Shown: in pieces, positions 59,092 to 64,000 of the stretch
Layout of the letters: each line of letters opens with the position of its first letter
How positions within the stretch are numbered: the stretch's first letter is position 1
NCBI GenBank assembly: GCA_027482225.1
Contig: JAIXWD010000006.1
Coordinates: forward strand, 1 to 64,000
Length of the DNA stretch: 64,000 bases
Reading direction: 5' to 3'
Source: Bacteroidota bacterium
GTDB taxonomy: Bacteria > Bacteroidota > Bacteroidia > UKL13-3
Made by a program: the position numbers and the translations under genes
The notes under the pieces: model-generated
Told to the model about the DNA's origin: nothing
Database searches by the model: none
What the model saw: only the letters and a program-made list of their open reading frames with translations

Positions 59092-59784
59092 ATGAAAACA
59101 CAACACAACACTACACAACACAACACGAGTCATGACATCCTAAAAGCTTTTTTACTTTTAGCTGTCATCATGTTTTATTCAAGTTTTTGTTATGCGCAAT
59201 CTACAGTTGGGAAAGGTCCAAAACCTCAGGAAACTGATTTGAATAGGCCCACTGGATGTTATTATCTTGGCCTTGAGGATGGCGTTGAGGGATACGTTGA
59301 CAAATGCGTACCGTGCGCCTTACCCGATTTAATGCGCCAAATGCAGCCACCCTCTCTTTGCGAAAAAGTGCTTCTAGATAAAGCCAAATATGGTTGTTGC
59401 CCTGTATGCTGGGTAGTAATTGATCCTGAAAACTTTACCATTATGGTTAATTATCTTAGAGATTTGTATTGGAATAGAGGGTGGAGGCCCACAAGTAACG
59501 ATAATACAGGACTAACTCAATTAATTACTGCAAAAGATAGTTCGGGTGTTGGGCCAAAATGGGGTGTTTTCTTTCCAAAAACTAACCAGTTTGTTGTTAG
59601 CAACACAAGTCCAACCAATATTACTTTAGTTAATCCTATTAATAATACCTTTATGGGCTATGGTCTTAATACTAACCCTGTTAATGGTCGTATTCAAATG
59701 GGAGCATCCTATCTTATTGATCAAATTAAAGTTAGCTTACAGCTCATTAATCCTTGTGATTTGGGAATAAGTATTCCTGAATAA
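59092..59784 (+). CDS. Cysteine-rich exported protein, unrecognised
   Basis: 230 residues with no family I can name. The N-terminus has a tandem TQHNT-TQHNT, then SHDILKAFLLLAVIMFYSSF and CYAQ, a signal peptide with an unusually long polar n-region. The mature part has three clusters of cysteines (GCYYLG, VDKCVPCALPD, KYGCCPVCWVVI) within about 60 residues and one near the end, which suggests disulfides or a metal site outside the cytoplasm. The second half is Asn/Thr-rich and beta-like. There is no sorting tail. It is followed after 12 bases by a T9SS-tailed protein, and the pair lies between two copies of a terminator-promoter module. Confidence 0.7.
   Translation: MKTQHNTTQHNTSHDILKAFLLLAVIMFYSSFCYAQSTVGKGPKPQETDLNRPTGCYYLGLEDGVEGYVDKCVPCALPDLMRQMQPPSLCEKVLLDKAKYGCCPVCWVVIDPENFTIMVNYLRDLYWNRGWRPTSNDNTGLTQLITAKDSSGVGPKWGVFFPKTNQFVVSNTSPTNITLVNPINNTFMGYGLNTNPVNGRIQMGASYLIDQIKVSLQLINPCDLGISIPE
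59098..59127 (+). repeat. 15-bp tandem repeat, two copies
   Basis: ACACAACACAACACT followed by ACACAACACAACACG, encoding TQHNT twice, just after the start codon. Copy number change would keep the reading frame. Confidence 0.85.
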
Positions 59785-59796
59785 ATTTATAAAATT

Positions 59797-60759
59797 ATGA
59801 TACAAAAAAAAGTCATTATAGCCATTTTTGTTTGTAACAGTTTTCTAGCTTTAAGTCAACCTTATTTTAAGGTTACAAACTATCAATCTAATTATACCAA
59901 TTTGGGTCAACCATTTCCAATATTTGCAGATAAGTATTGGGATGTATTTACTGGTCAATGTGCATATTTACCACTTCCATTCACATATAGTTTTGTTGGG
60001 GTTAGTTATTCAAATGTTTGTATTTCAAAATCGGGATTAATAACATTTTATCATCCTCAAAGTTTTCTTGCCAATCGAATATTTGGATTACATACAAGAT
60101 ATAAGGAGCGAAACTCAACTGCTCCATTTATATCTTCCATAAATACTCAAACAGAGTTTATTGATGGGCAAAATGTTTTTAAAGTTGAATACCGTAACGC
60201 TGGATTTTATCAATCAACAAGCCCTGATTTATATGCTAATTTCCAGATTTGGTTGTATGAGCGTACAGGAGTTTTTGAGGTACACTTTGGGGATATAAAT
60301 GCAGATACTAGTGCATGGTTACCAAGTAGCAGTAACACCAAAGGCCCTTACTGTGGTATAAGTTTAAATGAAGACAGATTGTTTGTTTTATTGGGAGGTA
60401 GTTCTGATAACCCTACATGGTTGGTTCATAATGATACTTTTTTGTTAGATGTGCCCAAAGCAAACTTGGTATATAGGTTTACACCTGTAACAACGGGTTT
60501 GGATGCTGAGCCTAGTGATATTGATGCCTTCAATGTTTATCCAAATCCAACTACAAGTGGAATAAATATAAATCCGCACTACAATTATTCATACTATGAT
60601 TATGTAGTGACAGATATATTCGGTCGTGAATTGCTAAGAGAAAATAACTTAAATGGAGAGGTTAATATTCCTCACTCACGCCTAAACGCAGGGCTTGTTT
60701 TTGTTACAGTTACACTTCATAATGGTAGTAAATTTACCAGAAAAATAATTGTTAATTAA
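59797..60759 (+). CDS. Secreted protein with T9SS type A sorting tail
   Basis: 320 residues with a signal peptide (MIQKKVIIAIFVCNSFLALS, then QPYF). The passenger, about 20-225, is a beta-rich domain containing LPLPFTYSFVGVSYSNVCIS, SKSGLITFYHPQSF, FKVEYRNAGFYQS and NFQIWLYERTGVFEVHFGDI. This layout (a surface shown to be non-flat, then FQIWLYE-TG-IEVHFG) is common in Bacteroidota secreted proteins and somewhat like nidogen-type domains. The sorting tail starts at FNVYPNPTTSGINI and ends KFTRKIIVN. Probably cotranscribed with the cysteine-rich protein 12 bases upstream and perhaps acting with it. Function unknown. Confidence 0.82.
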   Translation: MIQKKVIIAIFVCNSFLALSQPYFKVTNYQSNYTNLGQPFPIFADKYWDVFTGQCAYLPLPFTYSFVGVSYSNVCISKSGLITFYHPQSFLANRIFGLHTRYKERNSTAPFISSINTQTEFIDGQNVFKVEYRNAGFYQSTSPDLYANFQIWLYERTGVFEVHFGDINADTSAWLPSSSNTKGPYCGISLNEDRLFVLLGGSSDNPTWLVHNDTFLLDVPKANLVYRFTPVTTGLDAEPSDIDAFNVYPNPTTSGININPHYNYSYYDYVVTDIFGRELLRENNLNGEVNIPHSRLNAGLVFVTVTLHNGSKFTRKIIVN

Positions 60760-60767
60760 GATTCAAT

Positions 60768-60821
60768 TTTTAAACTTTACATAACGCCCGCATGCAAATG
60801 CGGGTTTTTTTGTATTTTTGA
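60768..60821 (+). repeat. Terminator plus promoter-box module, copy 2
   Basis: Second copy of the module at 58940-58994, 1.83 kb away in the same orientation. Its TATTTTTG box ends only four bases before the start codon of the beta-barrel gene. Confidence 0.9.
60784..60811 (+). terminator. Terminator after the T9SS-tailed gene
   Basis: CCCGCAT (60787-60793) pairs with ATGCGGG (60798-60804) over GCAA, followed by seven Ts. Confidence 0.85.
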
Positions 60822-60824
60822 TTT

Positions 60825-61427
60825 ATGAAAAAAATTGCAGCAATATTATTTGTCATTTTATTTGTGCATACAACACAAGCACAACCTTTTGTGGTTGGTG
60901 TAAAGGCGGGTATAAATGTTAGCACATTAAGTAAGGCACCTAATTTAGGTGATGCCAACTCAACTACTGGTTTTGTTTTTGGTGGTTTTATGCGAGCAAG
61001 TGCTGCAGGCTTTTTTATTCAGCCAGAAGTATTACTTACACAACGCAGAGGCGTATTTACTGATGAATTAAGTAAGTTAACTGTAACCAATACACTTACT
61101 TATTTGGATGTTCCTGTATTGTTTGGATATAAACTAGCTAATTTCCGCTTTAGTGCAGGGCCTAATTTTCAGTTTTTAATGGGTGCTAATCAAGATGCAC
61201 CTCAATTACTTAAAGATCCACATTTTTCTAAAGATAATTTTAATGCTGCTACAATTGGATTTCAAGCTGGTTTGGGGGTAAGCTTAGGTAAAATTAGTAT
61301 AGATGCAAGATATGATGCCAGTATTGGTGATTTAGGTAAAACAATTACCACAACTGCGGGCAAACATATAAACTACAGTACCCGAGCAAATATGTTTCAA
61401 TTTACTTTAGGTTACCGTATTTTGTAA
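60825..61427 (+). CDS. Outer-membrane beta-barrel protein (porin family, PorT-like fold)
   Basis: 200 residues with a signal peptide (MKKIAAILFVILFVHTTQAQ). The mature sequence is a small eight-stranded barrel pattern: FVVGVKAGINVSTLSKAPNL, GFVFGGFMRASAAGFFIQPE, LTYLDVPVLFGYKLANFRFS, AATIGFQAGLGVSLGKISID, and a final strand ANMFQFTLGYRIL. This is the generic Bacteroidota outer-membrane beta-barrel family that includes PorT, but it cannot be assigned to PorT itself. Its start codon lies five bases after a TATTTTTG box. The YjbR gene follows after two bases. Confidence 0.85.
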   Translation: MKKIAAILFVILFVHTTQAQPFVVGVKAGINVSTLSKAPNLGDANSTTGFVFGGFMRASAAGFFIQPEVLLTQRRGVFTDELSKLTVTNTLTYLDVPVLFGYKLANFRFSAGPNFQFLMGANQDAPQLLKDPHFSKDNFNAATIGFQAGLGVSLGKISIDARYDASIGDLGKTITTTAGKHINYSTRANMFQFTLGYRIL

Positions 61428-61429
61428 TC

Positions 61430-61783
61430 ATGAATATTGAATTATTCAGAGAATATTGCATGAGTAAAAAGGGTGTTGAAGAAACCTTACCTTTTGGCGA
61501 AGATACTCTGGTGTTCAAAGTAATGGGAAAGATGTTTGCATTAACTAGCTTTAGTGAACCCAATAGGTGCAACCTAAAATGCAACCCCGATTATGCTTTA
61601 GATTTAAGATCGCAATATTCAGCTGTTACACCTGGTTTTCATATGAATAAAATGCATTGGAATACGGTGGTGTTCAATCAAAATGTAACTGATAAACTTG
61701 TATTTGAATTGATTGATCATTCATATAAACTAGTGGTAAATGGACTTACCCAAAAACTTAAAAAAGAACTTTTAAACGGATGA
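61430..61783 (+). CDS. MmcQ/YjbR family protein
   Basis: 117 residues, full length for the family, cytoplasmic. Characteristic blocks are FREYCMSKKGVEETLPFGED, LVFKVMGKMFALTSFSEPNR, CNLKCNPDYALDLRSQYSAV, GFHMNKMHWNTVVFNQNVTD and LIDHSYKLVVNGLTQKLKKE. The fold is CyaY-like alpha/beta, and members are labelled DNA-binding on structural grounds without firm function. It is two bases after the barrel gene and shares its last four bases with the start of a 30-codon gene, so three genes probably form one operon. Confidence 0.92.
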   Translation: MNIELFREYCMSKKGVEETLPFGEDTLVFKVMGKMFALTSFSEPNRCNLKCNPDYALDLRSQYSAVTPGFHMNKMHWNTVVFNQNVTDKLVFELIDHSYKLVVNGLTQKLKKELLNG

Positions 61784-61872
61784 AATCAGCTTTATTTTTA
61801 GACCTTGCAGGCAGTTTAATACTTATTATAATTTGCGTTGTTGCCCTTTATCGCATGCGCAGCAAAAAGTAA
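61780..61872 (+). CDS. Small single-span membrane protein, 30 residues
   Basis: A short frame starting at an ATG that overlaps the YjbR stop in an ATGA arrangement. The product begins MKSALFLDLAGSLILIIICV and ends VALYRMRSKK: a charged start, about 18 hydrophobic residues, then a strongly basic tail, which predicts a single membrane helix with its C-terminus in the cytoplasm. The 4-base overlap, the exact fit of the helix and a stop that abuts the end of the convergent gene all argue that it is real. No known family recognised. Confidence 0.55.
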   Translation: MKSALFLDLAGSLILIIICVVALYRMRSKK

Positions 61873-63750
61873 CTAATATGTTTTGTTGGTAATTAATTTG
61901 TGGTTGTATTGTTGAATGAAAGCCTGTAAATATTTTTCCATTTCCTGCACCTTTTTTATAGATGCCGTTTTGTTTTCTATCAGGTTTTTTAGCATCAAAC
62001 TGTCGTTTTTTAAATTATAAAATTCAACGCTTATTTTACCATCAAATTTTAATACATAAGGATATTGTATGAATTGATATAGGCCACCGTCAAATTGAAT
62101 AGCTCCCTTTCCTCCAAAGCTAAAGTATGGTGTTTTTGTAGCGGTGACTTTATTTAAAATTAAAGGCATTATTCCAAGTTGATCAATAGTTTCCTGCACC
62201 AAAAATGGTTCATTCTTTTTTTGCATTTTTGCTGCATCAAATATAAAAAGTGGTATGGCATATTTACCTTGTGCTGTTTGGTAATATGTTAACGTATTCT
62301 CACTGCTGTGATCGGCAGTAAAAACAAATATAGTATTGCCATACCAAGGCTCTTTTTTAATTGTTTCGAAAAAGTTTCTTATTGCATAATCAGTGTATTC
62401 AACTGTAGCGTGAATGGGTAATGGGCCACCTTTAAATTTGTTTTTACACGTTACAGGGACTTGGTATGGATGATGAGATGATAGGGTAAAAACGGTTGAA
62501 AAAAATGGCTCATGATTTTCTGATAACTCATGTGCAACGTATTGCAAATATGGTTCATCCGGAATGCCCCAATTTCCGTCAAAGTCTTTTTCCTTGTTCG
62601 GATATTCATTAAGTCCGTAATAAGCTCCAGCTTGCGTATTAGCTATAAACCTATCAAAGCTCATGGTGCCGTTTTTACCACCATGATAAAATGAAGTTTG
62701 ATAACCACTTATGGCCAGGTAATATCCAATGCTATGTAATTTATTTGTTTGATAAAAGCTATTAATGTAATCGCCTTGTATTAAACTTGGCATTGATGCA
62801 GTAATTGCCGGAATGCCTTCAATACTTCGCTTACCATTGGCGTAGGCATTCATATATACCTCGCTATTTTGCATTAGCGAATCTAAAAAAGGAGTATATC
62901 CAACACCATGGTTATAAAAACCAACATACTCTTTACCTACACTTTCTAGAATAAAAAGCACTATATTTTTACCTGGTTTTGCTTGTTTATTTAAGTTGGT
63001 ATGGCTTGGGTTGAATAGGTTATTGGCTTCAGTCTCTAACATGTAATATTTCTCTTCAACTCCTTTTTGCTCAATAGTCATTAGCATTTGAAAAGGCGTA
63101 TTTAATGATAATGCCATTAAATCTGCACCAGCAATTTTAGCCGCATCTAAAGTGTTTAAGGGCTTCAATCCAATGCTGCCTCTTGCACCTAAAAAGGACA
63201 AGCCGATTATAATTAGCATCACCAATAACTCAAGTCCTTTATTGGTTTTTGGTGATTTATGTTCTGCTATATTAAGCTTTGGAAATATACGCCAGGTGAT
63301 AATTAAAGTTGTAATAAGTATAAGTAGCAAATACCAATAATCAATTAAATAGATTATTGGCGATACAATTTGTTTGCGTTGTAATTCCATCAATTCAAAG
63401 CCACTTCTTTTCCCACTAAAAGTAAAATAGCCAATGTCTACAAAGTTTAAAGTTAGACATATAATTACAGCCAACATAAACAGTAACTTTATAGCAAATT
63501 GATAAGCTTTTTTATTTCTTATAGGTAAAGGGATTATATGCATCAATATGACCAAACCAAAAGAGTATACTACTGCTGATGTATCAAACCAAATACCCGA
63601 AATAAAAGCTAAAATAATTTTAGTTACTTGTTGTGCTGAAAATATTTGAAAATAGGTAATGAAAAAAAATATTCTGCAAAAAGTATATAAGCCAAAGGCT
63701 AATAGCAGTCTTTTTAAAAGTAAGCTGATGTGCGGCAACTTTATATTCAC
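61873..63750 (-). CDS. LtaS-like sulfatase-family membrane phosphotransferase
   Basis: 625 residues. Five hydrophobic segments in the first 200 residues are followed by an extracytoplasmic alkaline-phosphatase/sulfatase-fold domain. NIVLFILESVGKEYVGFYNH carries the first metal-binding glutamate, YANGKRSIEGIPAITASMPS the position of the nucleophile (Ser in GKRS, where staphylococcal LtaS has Thr), and TIFVFTADHSSE the Asp-His pair. Gram-positive relatives make lipoteichoic acid. In Bacteroidota, which lack it, the enzyme more likely transfers phosphoglycerol or phosphoethanolamine to a glycan or lipid. Divergent from murB; its stop abuts that of the 30-codon gene. Confidence 0.87.
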   Translation of the reverse strand: MNIKLPHISLLLKRLLLAFGLYTFCRIFFFITYFQIFSAQQVTKIILAFISGIWFDTSAVVYSFGLVILMHIIPLPIRNKKAYQFAIKLLFMLAVIICLTLNFVDIGYFTFSGKRSGFELMELQRKQIVSPIIYLIDYWYLLLILITTLIITWRIFPKLNIAEHKSPKTNKGLELLVMLIIIGLSFLGARGSIGLKPLNTLDAAKIAGADLMALSLNTPFQMLMTIEQKGVEEKYYMLETEANNLFNPSHTNLNKQAKPGKNIVLFILESVGKEYVGFYNHGVGYTPFLDSLMQNSEVYMNAYANGKRSIEGIPAITASMPSLIQGDYINSFYQTNKLHSIGYYLAISGYQTSFYHGGKNGTMSFDRFIANTQAGAYYGLNEYPNKEKDFDGNWGIPDEPYLQYVAHELSENHEPFFSTVFTLSSHHPYQVPVTCKNKFKGGPLPIHATVEYTDYAIRNFFETIKKEPWYGNTIFVFTADHSSENTLTYYQTAQGKYAIPLFIFDAAKMQKKNEPFLVQETIDQLGIMPLILNKVTATKTPYFSFGGKGAIQFDGGLYQFIQYPYVLKFDGKISVEFYNLKNDSLMLKNLIENKTASIKKVQEMEKYLQAFIQQYNHKLITNKTY

Positions 63751-63818
63751 GCTGACAAATATAGTATTTGAAAATTTAGCATGGTATTTTAAAAGGCTTT
63801 TGTTTAATTGCCAACGAG

Positions 63819-64000
63819 ATGAATATTCAGCAGAACATATCGCTAAAAGAGTTTAACACATTTGGTATTGATGCCAAAGCAAGGGAGTTTGTTGTTATTA
63901 ATACGGTAGAAGAACTATGTATATTTTGTGCAGCTTTTAATTTAAGTGATAGAAACATTTTGGTGCTTGGTGGAGGAAGTAACGTTTTACTTACTGGCGA
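63819..64000 (+). CDS. murB: UDP-N-acetylenolpyruvoylglucosamine reductase, N-terminal part (partial)
   Basis: The first 60 codons of MurB, cut by the window end. MNIQQNISLKEFNTFGIDAK is the usual MurB opening (SLKxxNTFGI), and NILVLGGGSNVLLTG is the FAD-binding glycine-rich loop of this VAO-type flavoprotein. It reduces UDP-GlcNAc-enolpyruvate to UDP-MurNAc in peptidoglycan synthesis. The ATG at 63819 is a clear start. Confidence 0.93.
   Translation, partial: MNIQQNISLKEFNTFGIDAKAREFVVINTVEELCIFCAAFNLSDRNILVLGGGSNVLLTG

Noticed and set aside
59098-59127. Start of a CRISPR-like or microsatellite array
   Set aside because: Only two 15-bp units, inside a coding frame, with no spacers.
58893-59133. 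Two minus-strand frames with a C-rich product near the DPP III gene end
   Set aside because: They read through the terminator module and the 15-bp repeat. The similar frame at 60770-60958 shares their end only because the module is duplicated.

Overview
The window looks like the chromosome of a free-living member of the Bacteroidota, on the type IX secretion (T9SS) side of the phylum rather than gut Bacteroides. The base composition is AT-rich. One gene encodes SprA, the giant outer-membrane T9SS translocon. Six other proteins end in, or contain, a T9SS type A C-terminal sorting tail. There are two TonB-dependent receptors with N-terminal carboxypeptidase-regulatory-like domains. Promoters, where readable, follow the Bacteroidota pattern TTG-N17-19-TAnnTTTG; the best are at atpD, rpsO, the MarR gene, fbaB, the GNAT gene and the SRP RNA. 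I see no insertion sequence, prophage, CRISPR array, tRNA or rRNA.

Layout. 1-3.5 kb: the end of a T9SS cargo gene, a gap holding a strongly folded candidate RNA, and an NHL-propeller T9SS cargo. 3.6-11.5 kb: urocanate hydratase, a translationally coupled PLP enzyme/glucosaminidase-LysM pair, a gene-free 0.95 kb patch with decayed repeats, then dsbD and gmhA. 11.7-17.8 kb (minus strand): an esterase-fold T9SS cargo behind a TonB-dependent receptor, a metallo-beta-lactamase-fold hydrolase and a MORN-like secreted protein. 17.9-31 kb: ruvA-sprA, a GNAT enzyme divergent from fbaB, accD, rpsO, pnp. 31-39.4 kb: two very large PKD-type T9SS cargo genes with nearly identical 3' ends. 39.7-49.1 kb: atpD-atpC, a polyprenol-phosphate mannose synthase-like GT2, gmhB-like phosphatase, rpe, a second TonB-dependent receptor, the SRP RNA, an unrecognised secreted protein and a biotin-dependent carboxylase beta subunit. 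49.1-64 kb: GreA-like factor, LpxL-like acyltransferase, DUF4421 protein divergent from a MarR-YceI operon, a Crp/Fnr regulator, an M61 peptidase, a TIGR02757 protein, dipeptidyl peptidase III, a two-gene secreted cassette between duplicated terminator-promoter modules, a beta-barrel protein, a YjbR protein with a 30-residue membrane peptide gene overlapping it, an LtaS-like enzyme and the start of murB.

How it fits together. SprA exports the tailed cargo. GmhA and the GmhB-like phosphatase are two steps of ADP-heptose synthesis, and with the LpxL-like acyltransferase they belong to lipopolysaccharide assembly; Rpe feeds the pentose pathway that supplies sedoheptulose 7-phosphate. AccD and the second carboxyltransferase serve fatty acid synthesis and branched acyl-CoA or propionyl-CoA metabolism. 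Much of the rest is core housekeeping. I found no clear new multi-gene defence or metabolic system. The best leads are small: the folded RNA near 410-510, the shared palindrome that appears to drive two divergent promoters at 26.2 kb, the paired 10-bp operator at the MarR gene, the duplicated module around the 59-60.8 kb cassette, and the 30-codon gene at 61.78 kb.
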